A DNA stretch of 64,000 bases from Leptolyngbya sp. Heron Island J (GTDB lineage Bacteria > Cyanobacteriota > Cyanobacteriia > Phormidesmidales > Phormidesmidaceae): NCBI RefSeq assembly GCF_000482245.1, contig NZ_AWNH01000105.1:62001-126000 (forward strand), in the 5' to 3' direction. The translations under genes and the position numbers were made by a program. Below are positions 52,030 to 61,747 of the stretch, in pieces (within the stretch, counting starts at the first letter, position 1; each line of letters opens with the position of its first letter). The notes beneath the pieces were generated by a model. It had not been told where the DNA came from, did no database searches, and was given only the letters and a program-made list of their open reading frames with translations.

Positions 52030-53103
52030 ATGAGTTCTGCAGACAGTCGCCCCCCTGAAATGCCTAACACTGCATCCAATAGCAAGCCGGATGTAAGCGC
52101 AGCTGCTGACTCAGATCGCCCTGCTCTAAAAAAGCCGCCTAGACGACCGGTGAGACCGGCTCCTGTTGAAGAGCCCAAGCCAGTTGAAACGTCGGTTAAA
52201 GAGCAGCTAGTTGCGTTAAAGAAGGCTGATGCACCCGATCCTGTGCCTGCGGTTGAGACACCCGTTGAGACACCCGTTGAGACACCCGTTGAGAATAAAG
52301 CCGATGGCAGTGACACTGACTCCACTGAACCAGAGACTCCTCAACCCAGAATCCAGCCCATTGCACCGCCTAGTGAGCCCATGCAGTACCGGGCCATTGG
52401 GTTATTAAAGGGACGATATGAACCCTCAGAGGAAACCTTTAATCGTGGCGGTATCATCAATCACGATGGCACCACTACTGCAGCGGTACTGTTAGGACGA
52501 ACCACTAGCCTGGTTAAAAAGCATCTGGATTTAGAAAAAGAACACCTGTGGGTTGTGTATCCTCGGACTATTTTTCAGGACGATTTGGGTATTGCGGTTC
52601 AGATTGTTGGTGTTTGGGAACCGGAAACCCTGGGTGAAGATGAGGATGAGACGCTGGAAACCCCGGCTGATGCGATTCAACCTGATTACTTCTCCATTCG
52701 GGGTGAAGTAATCAAATATGATGAACGAAAACAGGAAATTACCGTTAGCATTGTCCAGAAAATGCGCACAGGTAAGCAGCCCAAGCGCCCCTTTAAGCTG
52801 TTAATCAATGGCAGCATTGGGGTCAAGACCATTGGCTACTTCTGGGATATGCATGTACAGCGAGAAGGCAATCAGTTTGTGCTCAAGGAGGGGAACTATG
52901 TTGCAGCTGTGCCACCGAAAAAGCGTTCTAAGAAACGGCCACCCAGTGGTGGTGGTAAACGACGCCCTGCCAAACGCTCTCGCCCCAAACCCAACTTAGC
53001 CAAAGATGATGGCTCTAGAGCTGAAAAGACAGCCGAAAAACCCACTGTGGTCAAAGTCGGTGACAGTAGCGTTAGCTCAAGTCCAGACAATTCAGAGGAG
53101 TAA
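52030..53103 (+). CDS. Conserved cyanobacterial protein with basic/acidic tails
   Basis: The ATG at 52030 follows GAGGAGG by about 11 bases. The protein has 357 residues. The first 110 are Pro/Ala/Glu-rich and include a VETP repeat. Residues about 120-285 are a folded core with strands such as YRAIGLLKGRYEPSEETF and HLWVVYPRTIFQDDLGI. The C-terminus is a very basic Lys/Arg/Pro-rich tail (KKRSKKRPPSGGGKRRPAKR) followed by an acidic end, a feature of RNA-binding or ribosome-associated proteins. I do not recognise a named domain. Confidence 0.8.
   Translation: MSSADSRPPEMPNTASNSKPDVSAAADSDRPALKKPPRRPVRPAPVEEPKPVETSVKEQLVALKKADAPDPVPAVETPVETPVETPVENKADGSDTDSTEPETPQPRIQPIAPPSEPMQYRAIGLLKGRYEPSEETFNRGGIINHDGTTTAAVLLGRTTSLVKKHLDLEKEHLWVVYPRTIFQDDLGIAVQIVGVWEPETLGEDEDETLETPADAIQPDYFSIRGEVIKYDERKQEITVSIVQKMRTGKQPKRPFKLLINGSIGVKTIGYFWDMHVQREGNQFVLKEGNYVAAVPPKKRSKKRPPSGGGKRRPAKRSRPKPNLAKDDGSRAEKTAEKPTVVKVGDSSVSSSPDNSEE
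52252..52293 (+). repeat. 12-bp in-frame tandem repeat
   Basis: GTTGAGACACCC is repeated three times with a further half copy, encoding VETP repeats in the N-terminal linker of the gene at 52030-53103. Length variation here would not shift the reading frame. Confidence 0.93.
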
Positions 53104-53137
53104 GGACACAGTCGTTTTAGTCCTCAAGGCTCACGAG

Positions 53138-54325
53138 TTAATTATTCTGGGGCAAAAAGGCTGTTTGTTTGGGCAAAGGAGCGACCGGTTCACTGAGTTC
53201 AAACTCACCCTTGAGGAGCCATTCTTTGAGGGTGAGTGCCACCTGACGTCCAAGATACAGACTAGACAAGGGGGCGGTCCTGACTCGGCTGCCATTGATG
53301 GTTAGATGTCCGGATTTAAGCTGCTGATAGCTGACCAGCCCAAAACTAGGCCGTACCCGTCGAGGAATTGAAAAATCAATAACCGGGGCCAGGATCTCTT
53401 CATCTTTGATGGCACAGCCCTGTAGAGCAGCCTCATCCAAAATCGGGATGGGAATCCCCACGCCTAGCATCAAAGAAGGACCATAGCCGCTAAAGTAACA
53501 CCCACGCACCCACTGGGGGTGCATTTGCTTAGCATCGCCAATCAGGGCAACGGTAGCCGAGGGGCCAATGGGAGTGCCATTAGGCAAACGTTTTTGTAAC
53601 GGAAAGTGCTGGGTTCCTTCCCAGGCGATATAGCCAGGTGCCCCGCCCACAAATAGCCGACTGCCGATGCCAATGGTCCGCATTTGGGGATCGTTGAGCA
53701 TGGGGGACAGCGCCCCGGCATTGGCATAAACTGCGTTACCTAAAAATGGTTGTAGCGGTCCCAGGTAGGTCAGCAATGGCCGATCACTGCTGTTGACCCC
53801 AACAATAAAGTTTTGATAGAGATTGCGGGGATTAAACAGATAGAACTGATTAATGGTGTCGCGGGTAATGTCAATATCGAGAGTGGAGCGGGGATAACAG
53901 TCGCTAACATGACCCAGAGCTCTGAGATTGACCGATTGACCGGCAATCAATTGGGCAATGACATGGCCGCCACCGCGCTCACTGATGATGTCACTACTTT
54001 CTGAGGTTTCTCCCCAGCGATTGTTGCCTGCGGCCTGACTAGCACCAATGTAGAGATCAACGGCCCCAAAGCCTGCATAGGCCAGGACTCCATCCAGATA
54101 ACACTCGCGAATGTTAATGGGCGGATCGGTATGGCCCAGATTGATGATGGCCCCCGATGATTCCATGGGTTCAAAGGTGCCGGTGGTAACTACGTCAACG
54201 GCAGCGGTTGCTGCAGCCAGTCCCAATTCAGCAACTTTGGCTTTGGTTTCCTCAACGGTCCAGACTGTGACGCTACCGTCCTGGATTTTTTGATTAATTT
54301 CGGCGATGGTGCGGGTAGTAGCCAT
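53138..54325 (-). CDS. DUF39 homocysteine biosynthesis-type protein
   Basis: This is a 395-residue protein of the DUF39/HcyBio family, which in methanogens helps make homocysteine by incorporating sulfur into an aspartate-semialdehyde-derived intermediate. It shows TIAEINQKIQDGSVTVWTVEE, INIRECYLDGVLAYAGFGAVD, and conserved Cys residues (e.g. HVSDCYPRSTLD, GCYFSGYG). The best-known members carry extra ferredoxin or CBS domains; this one does not. The reaction in cyanobacteria is not shown. It follows the small membrane gene and prmA on the same strand. Confidence 0.85.
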   Translation of the reverse strand: MATTRTIAEINQKIQDGSVTVWTVEETKAKVAELGLAAATAAVDVVTTGTFEPMESSGAIINLGHTDPPINIRECYLDGVLAYAGFGAVDLYIGASQAAGNNRWGETSESSDIISERGGGHVIAQLIAGQSVNLRALGHVSDCYPRSTLDIDITRDTINQFYLFNPRNLYQNFIVGVNSSDRPLLTYLGPLQPFLGNAVYANAGALSPMLNDPQMRTIGIGSRLFVGGAPGYIAWEGTQHFPLQKRLPNGTPIGPSATVALIGDAKQMHPQWVRGCYFSGYGPSLMLGVGIPIPILDEAALQGCAIKDEEILAPVIDFSIPRRVRPSFGLVSYQQLKSGHLTINGSRVRTAPLSSLYLGRQVALTLKEWLLKGEFELSEPVAPLPKQTAFLPQNN

Positions 54326-54338
54326 GGGTGCACTGGGT

Positions 54339-54512
54339 TTATGGCTGACTCCAGCGACTTAGAAGCCAGCCGCCCAAGATAATTGTTGGCAGTAACACCA
54401 GGACCAAAGCGGTGGATTCTGGGGGAGCAATGGCTGGGCCAACCCATTTGATCAGGGCGCTGATAATGGCGGATGCGATCGCAATTTTCAACACATATAA
54501 CCAGTTATCCAT
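54339..54512 (-). CDS. Small membrane protein of 57 residues
   Basis: From ATG 54512, MDNWLYVLKIAIASAII, the product has two transmembrane helices, the second ending LPTIILGGWLLSRW. The open frame continues upstream to 54596, overlapping prmA, but that part reads poorly as a start. The gene sits 20 bp from prmA and 13 bp from the DUF39 gene, which suggests an operon. No function is known. Confidence 0.6.
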   Translation of the reverse strand: MDNWLYVLKIAIASAIISALIKWVGPAIAPPESTALVLVLLPTIILGGWLLSRWSQP

Positions 54513-54532
54513 AAGCAAGTAAGGAGCAAAGA

Positions 54533-55417
54533 TTACGGACGACGAATATTTAAGCAGCACCAGTCCCCCCGCCGCCAGAGGGTAGCCACTGTCCAATTAT
54601 GCTCCTCCAGGGTATCAGCAACCCACTTTGACTGTTCCAGCAGCACACCGCTCAAAATTCCCCAGGTGGATTCCTTAGCAATGGCATTAAATGACGGAAT
54701 TAGTTCAACAATCACTTCTGCCAGGATGTTACACATAATGCCATCAACGGGTTCACTGACCTTGAGGTCGGTAATACTGCCCTCGGAAATCAGGATTTTC
54801 TCAGGTTCGAGTCCATTCAGATCGCGGTTTTCAGCCGTTGCTTTGACAGCCAACGGATCAGTATCAACCGCATAAACCTGATGGGCTCCCAACAGGACAG
54901 CGCCGATGGACAGAATGCCTGAACCACAACCAATGTCCGCTAGAGTCACCGGCTTGGGCTCACTCAAACGCATTTCCAACGACTCTAAACAAAGCTGAGT
55001 GGTCGGGTGTGTGCCGGTGCCAAACGCTGTACCCGGATCGAGTTTAAGCACTAGTCGGGACGACCCCGGCGGCGGCTCCATCCAAGCCGGATTAACCAAC
55101 AGCCGATCACCAATGGGCTGGGGCTGCCAATACTTTTTCCAACTCTTGGACCAATCTTCATCCTCAATCAGGCTCCAAGTCACCTCAGGCAGCTCCTTTG
55201 TCCCAAGACACAGAGCATCCTGTTGGAAACGCAGAGCTAATGCCGCCAAATCCACATTACAAAACTGCTGCTGAGGAAAATACGCTTTTATCTGACTTTG
55301 ATGCCCCCAGCGTTCGCTAGCGGTGCCTCGGCCTTTCCAATTTTCAAACCGCCAGAAGACAGTATCCTCAAGCAGCGGGGAGCAGGTAACTTGTATCTCC
55401 CACCAAGTATTCGACAA
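54533..55417 (-). CDS. prmA: Ribosomal protein L11 methyltransferase
   Basis: PrmA trimethylates Lys and N-terminal residues of ribosomal protein L11 with SAM. The 294-residue protein has an N-terminal substrate domain (SNTWWEIQV) and a Rossmann MTase domain with motif [32 protein letters not shown] and the NILAEVI motif. It starts at TTG 55417, a codon consistent with the usual cyanobacterial start MSNxWWEIQV. Translation is downstream of serA by 78 bp, separated by a hairpin. Confidence 0.95.
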   Translation of the reverse strand: MSNTWWEIQVTCSPLLEDTVFWRFENWKGRGTASERWGHQSQIKAYFPQQQFCNVDLAALALRFQQDALCLGTKELPEVTWSLIEDEDWSKSWKKYWQPQPIGDRLLVNPAWMEPPPGSSRLVLKLDPGTAFGTGTHPTTQLCLESLEMRLSEPKPVTLADIGCGSGILSIGAVLLGAHQVYAVDTDPLAVKATAENRDLNGLEPEKILISEGSITDLKVSEPVDGIMCNILAEVIVELIPSFNAIAKESTWGILSGVLLEQSKWVADTLEEHNWTVATLWRRGDWCCLNIRRP

Positions 55418-55448
55418 GGGTTTGATTAGGGGTATATGGGATTAAGTC

Positions 55449-55482
55449 AGGCTGTGGCCAGGGGCAACCCCTCCCACAACCT
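55449..55482 (-). terminator. Intercistronic hairpin between serA and prmA
   Basis: AGGCTGTGG (55449-55457) pairs with CCACAACCT (55474-55482) with a G-U mismatch, and an inner AGGGG/CCCCT stem with a CAA loop extends it. No T run follows on the minus strand, so it might be an attenuator or RNA-stability element instead of a full terminator. Confidence 0.5.
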
Positions 55483-55495
55483 CAACTAGTTAATT

Positions 55496-57076
55496 TTACA
55501 GGGCGACGGTATAGGCATCACGAATGCCAGGTACTTTTGTGATTTCCTCAAGAATGCCTTCAGGCAGGGGATCATCAATACTCAGCACCATAACGGCATC
55601 CCCTCGAACAATCTGACGCCCCACTTGCATACTGGCAATGTTGACATTGAAGCTACCCAATAATGAACCGATTTTGCCAATAATCCCTGGCATATCTCGG
55701 TGCAGGGTAAACAGCATGTACTTAGTGGGCGGGACATTAATGGGGAATTGATTGATATCCGTAATCCGAACTTCAGTGCCCCCCAGAATCATGCCAGTGA
55801 CAGAATGTTCACCCAGAGACCCTTGAGCCGAGACATATAAGGAGCCGGTAAAGTCCTTAACGCTGGCGTCCCGCGTCTCAATCACCTTAATGCCGCGTTC
55901 CTTAGCCTCAATCGACGCGTTGACATAATTGACCCGCTCTCTCAGCGCATTGGTCAACAGGCCTTTGAGTGTGGCAATGACCAACGGCTTGCTGTCTTGA
56001 TTCGCCAGTTCACCCTGCAGGCGAATTTGCACTTGCTCCACGCGACCACCCGCTAGCTGCCCGACCAAATTACCTAGGGTTTCCGCCAACTGTAGATAAG
56101 GGCGCAGCTTTTCAAGCACATCGGGGCGCAGTCCAGGAATATTAACGGCTGAGCGGGCTGGCAACCCTAGCAGCACATCACGAATCTGCTCGGCCACATC
56201 TACGGCCACATTAATTTGTGCTTCGGCAGTGGATGCACCCAGGTGAGGCGTCAGAATCACAGACTTACCCAGTTCTCTGAGGGCACTCTCTCCCAGGGGC
56301 TCATCCTCATAAACATCTAGCGCCGCTCCAGCGATCGTGCCGTTTTTAATCGCCTCATATAGGGCCGTCTCATCAATGATGCCACCGCGGGCACAGTTGA
56401 CAATACGGGCAGTGGGCTTCATCTTGGCCAGTGCTTTCTCGTTGATCAAATGCGTGGTTTCAGAGGTTTTGGGAATGTGTAGAGTAATGTAGTCAGCTTC
56501 TTGGAAAAGCAGATCCAAATCCACCAAGCTACAGCCCAATTCAGCCGCTCGTTCCTTAGAGATAAAGGGATCATAGGCCAGGATAGTCATCCCCATGGAC
56601 CGAGCCACGGTCGCCACGTGGGAACCAATCTTGCCAAGACCAACGACGCCGAGAATCTTTTTGTAGACTTCCACACCCGTAAACTGTTTACGATTCCAGG
56701 CCGATGCTTTAACGGATTGATCGGCTTCGGGAATATTGCGTGACAGCGACAGCATCATGGCCAGGGCATGTTCAGCAGCAGCGATGGTATTGCCCTCTGG
56801 AGAATTCACCACCACAATGCCGCGACGGGTGGCGGCAGCCACATCGACATTGTCCACACCAACACCAGCCCGGCCAATAATCTTAAGCTGACTAGCGGCT
56901 TCAATGACCTTGCTGGTGACCTTGGTACCCGAACGAATCATCAAGGCATCGTAATTCGGGATGATTTGAACAAGCTCTTCGGGAGGAAGCTTGGTTTTAA
57001 CATCAACTTGGGCCACCTGGGCCAAAATATCGAGACCAGACTGGTCGATCGGGTCAGAAACAAGTACCTTCGGCAT
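55496..57076 (-). CDS. serA: D-3-phosphoglycerate dehydrogenase
   Basis: SerA oxidises 3-phosphoglycerate to 3-phosphohydroxypyruvate with NAD, the first step of serine synthesis. From ATG 57076 (MPKVLVSDPIDQSG) the protein has 526 residues; an in-frame GTG at 57100 is less usual. It has GVVGLGKIGSHVA for NAD binding, NCARGGIIDE (catalytic Arg), HLGASTAEAQ (catalytic His), an allosteric substrate-binding region and a C-terminal ACT domain (YMLFTLHRDMPGIIGKIG), so it should be feedback-inhibited by serine. Confidence 0.97.
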   Translation of the reverse strand: MPKVLVSDPIDQSGLDILAQVAQVDVKTKLPPEELVQIIPNYDALMIRSGTKVTSKVIEAASQLKIIGRAGVGVDNVDVAAATRRGIVVVNSPEGNTIAAAEHALAMMLSLSRNIPEADQSVKASAWNRKQFTGVEVYKKILGVVGLGKIGSHVATVARSMGMTILAYDPFISKERAAELGCSLVDLDLLFQEADYITLHIPKTSETTHLINEKALAKMKPTARIVNCARGGIIDETALYEAIKNGTIAGAALDVYEDEPLGESALRELGKSVILTPHLGASTAEAQINVAVDVAEQIRDVLLGLPARSAVNIPGLRPDVLEKLRPYLQLAETLGNLVGQLAGGRVEQVQIRLQGELANQDSKPLVIATLKGLLTNALRERVNYVNASIEAKERGIKVIETRDASVKDFTGSLYVSAQGSLGEHSVTGMILGGTEVRITDINQFPINVPPTKYMLFTLHRDMPGIIGKIGSLLGSFNVNIASMQVGRQIVRGDAVMVLSIDDPLPEGILEEITKVPGIRDAYTVAL

Positions 57077-57257
57077 AGCTGGAGGGGAGGTTTTTTTCAC
57101 AAGGATTTATCGTACTGCATCGCTGCAAAGGCAAGAAATCCTTTCTTGGGCAAATTATGGCTTGTATATATGGTTGCCAATGTTACAAAACGTTTAAGTT
57201 TTATGGGTGGGCAACAGGGGAGAGACCTGGTATACAACGTCTGTACAAGGGGGATCG

Positions 57258-58451
57258 CTAGGGTGTTGTCAGTTGTTCAATGCCATTAAAGAGATCGGCT
57301 AAAACAGTATTCGAGATCAAAAAACCATCGGGATCGCTCAGTCTCAGGCGATTGTTTTCAAGTACCGCCTGACCGGATTTTAAATAGGGTTTTAAGCAAG
57401 CATCCAGCATAGTGGTAAAGGCGGCCCCAAAAGCCTGCACAAATTCTGCTAGGTCAATGCCTTCGGCTAGACGTAGACCGACCATGAGTCGGTCGGTGAG
57501 CTGTTCGGTCAGCGGTAAGGTTGGCTCATTGAGTTTCCCGCCGGTCTGCTGGTAGCTTTCTACCCACTGCCGGTAGGTTTGTTGGGTACGAGGACGGGCA
57601 AATCGCTGCCCCTGGGTATAGCTGGTGGCTCCCATGCCAAAGCCGTAAAATGGGCGATTTTCCCAGTAGGTGCGATTGTGGCGACACTGGTGTCCCGGTT
57701 TGGCATAGTTAGAGATTTCGTAATGGTCGTAGCCTGCAATGGTCAGGGTGCGCTGGGCTAACCGATACATTTCAACCGTGGTTGCTTCAGTTGGCAAGGG
57801 CTGCTCACCCGGTTGATACTGTTTGCCAAAGGGAGTGCTGGGTTCAATGGTGAGATCATAGATGGAGATGTGGTGTGGTTGAGTTGCGATCGCACACTCC
57901 AGCATTTCATGCCACTGTGCCAATGACTGATAGGGCAACCCTGAAATCAGGTCTAAACTCCAGCTCGGCACCTGACTTTGACGCATATCATCCACGGCAC
58001 GGTCGACATCAGTACGTCGATGGAAGCGGCCACAGCGTTCCAGTAAATCATCATCAAATGCCTGGACCCCCAGACTAATACGGTTGACCCCCAGGGTGCA
58101 GTAGCCGTTCACATGGGCTAAATCAAACGTACCTGGGTCCATTTCCATAGAGATTTCTGCCCCAGGTGCCACCCCAAATTGCTGTTCAAGGGTATGCAAA
58201 ATTTGCTCCAGTTGGGCCACAGACAACAGTGACGGTGTGCCACCGCCAAAGAAAACCGTCTGCAGAGGTGGCCCCAACACCGCTGTCGCTTTGATTTCCT
58301 GACACAGCCAATTCACGTAGGTCTGAATAGTGCCCGAGGTTTCACCACGCTGGCGATTGCCAATTACCGAAATGGGAAAGTCACAATAAAAGCACCGTCG
58401 CCGACAGAACGGGATATGAATGTAGGCGGAGGTGGGGGCCAAAAAGGACAT
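57258..58451 (-). CDS. hemW: Radical SAM heme chaperone HemW
   Basis: This 397-residue protein carries the radical SAM cysteines CRRRCFYC at the N-terminus, GGGTPSLL, and ISLGVQAFDD, as in HemW. HemW proteins bind heme and deliver it to membrane cytochromes; they were long annotated as oxygen-independent coproporphyrinogen III oxidase (HemN), which they are not. The absence of an extra N-terminal domain and the total length fit HemW. It is divergent from the PIN-TRAM gene, whose putative start lies 141 bp away. Confidence 0.93.
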   Translation of the reverse strand: MSFLAPTSAYIHIPFCRRRCFYCDFPISVIGNRQRGETSGTIQTYVNWLCQEIKATAVLGPPLQTVFFGGGTPSLLSVAQLEQILHTLEQQFGVAPGAEISMEMDPGTFDLAHVNGYCTLGVNRISLGVQAFDDDLLERCGRFHRRTDVDRAVDDMRQSQVPSWSLDLISGLPYQSLAQWHEMLECAIATQPHHISIYDLTIEPSTPFGKQYQPGEQPLPTEATTVEMYRLAQRTLTIAGYDHYEISNYAKPGHQCRHNRTYWENRPFYGFGMGATSYTQGQRFARPRTQQTYRQWVESYQQTGGKLNEPTLPLTEQLTDRLMVGLRLAEGIDLAEFVQAFGAAFTTMLDACLKPYLKSGQAVLENNRLRLSDPDGFLISNTVLADLFNGIEQLTTP

Positions 58452-58592
58452 CAGGTATTTAGGAACATAAAGGCATTCAGCGAGAAACCCAATGGTGGGA
58501 ACATCAGTGATTATAATGTCGTTGTTTGGGCCTTCCCAGGGATGGTGTATGGTTCACCACATCAGGCACACACTAAGGTCGACATCATTCGA

Positions 58593-59672
58593 ATGCTAGA
58601 CGCATTAATTATTATTTCATTCATTTTTGCTGGCGCAGGCATCGGCTTTTACAGCATTGACCTGTTGCCAGCCCAAGTCTTGGAACAAGTCAACAACATT
58701 GAAGGGTTGGGGACTGTCATGGCAGGATTTGGCGGGCTGATTGGCACTGGTTTAGGAATTGTTGCCCAAACCAGCTATCGACGCTTTGAAAAACAAATCC
58801 GGACCCTACCACCGGATCGTATTTTTGCGCGGGCCATTGGCTTGATTATAGGATTACTGATTGCCAATCTAATTTTGGCCCCGGTCTTTTTGCTACCGAT
58901 CCCCAGAGAATTTAGCTTTATTAAGCCGCTGGCAGCGGTGATGAACAGCATTGTGTTTGCCGTGTCAGGTATGAACCTGGCAGATACCCAAGGACGAGCA
59001 CTACTGCGATTGGTCAACCCTGGCAGCGTCGAAAGCATGCTGATTGCAGAAGGCACCCTCAAGCCCTCAACTTCTAAAATTTTGGACACGAGCTGTATTA
59101 TTGACGGTCGAATTGAGGGACTGCTGGAAACTAACTTTTTGGAAGGCCGTATTGTTGTTCCCCAATTTGTTTTGCAGGAATTGCAGGCCGTTGCCGATGC
59201 GGCCAATGATCAAAAGCGGGCTCGGGGAAGACGGGGTCTGGATATTCTTAACCGTCTACGGTCTGCTTATCCAGACCGGGTTGTTGTTGATCCTGCGGAC
59301 TATGCAGATGTGGTTACTGTAGATGCCAAACTCGTTAAACTGGCCCAAGAAATGAATGCCATGTTGCTCACCAACGACTACAATCTCAGCAAAGTGGCAC
59401 GGGTGCAGCAGGTCGGCATCTTAAACATTAATGACTTAGCCAAGGCTATTCGTCCGGCCTACTTACCTGGAGACGATATCGAGATCAAGATTCTGAAAGA
59501 AGGTAAAGAAGACTTCCAGGGTGTGGGCTACTTAAACGACGGCACTATGGTGGTAGTGGAATCTGGCAAGGGTTACATTGGCAATAATGTCCTGGTGGTG
59601 GTGACCGGTGCCCTGCAAACATCGGCGGGGCGGATGATCTTTGCAAGGCCGAAAGGGGTCGCGACGGCTTAG
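58593..59672 (+). CDS. PIN-TRAM domain membrane protein (YacL-like)
   Basis: From ATG 58593 (MLDALIIISFIFAGAG) the product has 359 residues. Starts further upstream (58416, 58542) overlap the hemW start or add polar sequence before the first helix, so they are less likely. Four transmembrane helices (about 1-125) precede a PIN nuclease domain (ILDTSCIIDGRIEGL, LLTNDYNLSKVA) and a C-terminal TRAM RNA-binding domain (GKGYIGNNVLVVVTGALQTS). The layout matches YacL proteins. A role in RNA processing is inferred from PIN and TRAM; nuclease activity is not proved. Confidence 0.9.
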   Translation: MLDALIIISFIFAGAGIGFYSIDLLPAQVLEQVNNIEGLGTVMAGFGGLIGTGLGIVAQTSYRRFEKQIRTLPPDRIFARAIGLIIGLLIANLILAPVFLLPIPREFSFIKPLAAVMNSIVFAVSGMNLADTQGRALLRLVNPGSVESMLIAEGTLKPSTSKILDTSCIIDGRIEGLLETNFLEGRIVVPQFVLQELQAVADAANDQKRARGRRGLDILNRLRSAYPDRVVVDPADYADVVTVDAKLVKLAQEMNAMLLTNDYNLSKVARVQQVGILNINDLAKAIRPAYLPGDDIEIKILKEGKEDFQGVGYLNDGTMVVVESGKGYIGNNVLVVVTGALQTSAGRMIFARPKGVATA

Positions 59673-59689
59673 ACGTGGGCATGGCCGGT

Positions 59690-59754
59690 AGCCCCCCGGC
59701 TTCTTGAATTTGGATGCTTGCAAACTGTTATCAAAGATCAGAAACCGGGGGGCT
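59690..59754. terminator. Inverted repeat between convergent genes
   Basis: AGCCCCCCGG (59690-59699) pairs perfectly with CCGGGGGGCT (59745-59754), with a 45-nt loop. It lies between the stops of the PIN-TRAM and guaA genes and may end both transcripts, although the loop is long and no strong T run follows. Confidence 0.5.
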
Positions 59755-59774
59755 GACAAAAGCCCCAGGCGAGC

Positions 59775-61388
59775 CTATTCCCATTCGATGGTGCCAGGGG
59801 GCTTAGAGGTAATGTCGTAAACCACCCGATTGACCCCATCCACCTCATTGACAATCCGGTTGGAGATTGTCTCTAGCAAATCATAGGATGGCCGAGACCA
59901 GTCAGCAGTCATCCCGTCTTCGCTACTAACAAAGCGCAATACAATCGGATGGGCATAGGTGCGCTGATCGCCCATGACACCAACACTACGTACCGGTAGC
60001 AGGACTGCAAATGCCTGCCAAAAGTCGTGATATAGACCGCGATTGCGGATTTCTTGCCGGACAATATAATCGGCATCGCGCAGAATATTCAGCCGTTCTG
60101 CTGTAACTTCACCCAAAATACGAATGGCCAAACCAGGGCCGGGGAAGGGCTGACGCCGCACAATTTCATTGGGCAGTCCGACGGAACGACCCACATTGCG
60201 CACTTCATCTTTAAATAATTTGCGCAGCGGTTCGATCAGCTTAAACTGCAGGTCTTTGGGCAAGCCACCGACATTATGATGGCTCTTAATTTTGACGGCT
60301 ACTCGCTCACCGGTTTTGGGATCAACGTTGGTATCTGCCGATTCAATGACATCGGGATATAAGGTACCCTGGGCCAGGTAGTCAAAGGGACCTAGACGTT
60401 TGGATTCTTCTTCAAAGACACGAATAAATTCGTGACCGATGCGCTTACGCTTTTCTTCTGGGTCAGTGACGTCCTTAATTTTTTGGAGGAAGCGATCGCG
60501 AGCTTGAACGTACTCAACCTTGATATGAAATTGCTGATCGAATAGCTCCACCAGCCGTTCAGGTTCACCCTTACGCATAAAGCCCTGATCGATGAACATA
60601 CAGGTAAGCTGATCGCCAATGGCCTGATGCAGCAAAAACGCCAGCGTTGAGGAATCTACACCACCGGAAAGGGCCAGCAGTACACGCTTATCACCGACTT
60701 TGGCCCGCACCTCACGAATGGCTTCTTCCACAAACGCTTCGGTAGTCCAGGTGGGCTCACAGCGGCAGATGTGATAAACAAAATTGCGAATCAGGGCCTG
60801 ACCATCCACAGAATGAACGACCTCGGGATGGAACTGCACACCGTAGAACCCCTGGTCGTGGTGTGCGATCGCAGCACAGGGAGTATTATCCGTATGGGCT
60901 AACACCTCAAACCCTGACGGTAAGCTAGTGACCGAATCACCGTGGCTCATCCACATGGTGGAGCCATCCCCCACATTAGTCAGCAGGTCGGTGGGGTCAT
61001 CAATATGTAAGGACGCCTTGCCATACTCACCCCGTTCGGCCGTTTCCACCTGACCACCCAGCTGCTGCACCATTAACTGCATGCCGTAGCACACACCCAG
61101 CACAGGAATCCCCAGCTCCCAAATTGCTGGATCGCACTTGGGGGCATGGTCGGCATAGACTGAACTAGGCCCCCCGGACAAAATAATGCCCGCGGGATTG
61201 AGCTGACGAATTTTCTCAGCTGACGTTCGGTAGGACAGAACCTCCGAGTACACCTGAGTTTCACGAATGCGCCGCGCAATCAACTCAGAATATTGGGAAC
61301 CAAAGTCAAGAATAATAAGCATCTGACGATTAAACTCAGATGGTTTGGCAGATACCGTATCGGTAATAGCGGGAGTTTTTGCAGTCAC
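59775..61388 (-). CDS. guaA: GMP synthase (glutamine-hydrolysing)
   Basis: GuaA converts XMP to GMP. The 537-residue protein has an N-terminal class I glutamine amidotransferase domain ([17 protein letters not shown], catalytic Cys in GVCYGMQLM, and [11 protein letters not shown]), then the ATP pyrophosphatase domain ([13 protein letters not shown]) and the C-terminal dimerisation domain ending KPPGTIEWE. The start is GTG at 61388, a common non-ATG start. Confidence 0.98.
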   Translation of the reverse strand: MTAKTPAITDTVSAKPSEFNRQMLIILDFGSQYSELIARRIRETQVYSEVLSYRTSAEKIRQLNPAGIILSGGPSSVYADHAPKCDPAIWELGIPVLGVCYGMQLMVQQLGGQVETAERGEYGKASLHIDDPTDLLTNVGDGSTMWMSHGDSVTSLPSGFEVLAHTDNTPCAAIAHHDQGFYGVQFHPEVVHSVDGQALIRNFVYHICRCEPTWTTEAFVEEAIREVRAKVGDKRVLLALSGGVDSSTLAFLLHQAIGDQLTCMFIDQGFMRKGEPERLVELFDQQFHIKVEYVQARDRFLQKIKDVTDPEEKRKRIGHEFIRVFEEESKRLGPFDYLAQGTLYPDVIESADTNVDPKTGERVAVKIKSHHNVGGLPKDLQFKLIEPLRKLFKDEVRNVGRSVGLPNEIVRRQPFPGPGLAIRILGEVTAERLNILRDADYIVRQEIRNRGLYHDFWQAFAVLLPVRSVGVMGDQRTYAHPIVLRFVSSEDGMTADWSRPSYDLLETISNRIVNEVDGVNRVVYDITSKPPGTIEWE

Positions 61389-61747
61389 GGATAGATCCTG
61401 AAGCTGTAGTGGGCGAGAAAAGCAAGTGTAATTGCCTGAGTTTCGTAAGCTGTTGATTAAATGTTATTGATTAATCCATTGGAGCACAGCTCCTGACGAC
61501 ACCCGATTACATTAGGCATCAACAAGGCCATTTCCTGTCTAAAGCAGCTATAGAAAATATTTTATCTAGAGTAGCAAACCACGGTATTAATGCCTCATCC
61601 TGTAGCAACTCCTACAGAATTTGATTCCGAGTATCGCAGCAACCATCACTGATGAATCAGATTGCACCCGCTAAGATGTAAACAATGTGTTTACTCCCTT
61701 AGTCCCAAAATCCCTAGAATTAGGGACTTTGAGTTCGACAAAACTCT
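61389..61747. other. Divergent intergenic region
   Basis: 359 bp between guaA (minus) and moaA (plus), holding both promoters. I see no gene, and no riboswitch that I recognise ahead of moaA. Confidence 0.4.

Noticed and set aside
61389-61747. Riboswitch ahead of moaA
   Set aside because: No recognisable Moco-type fold or conserved helices.
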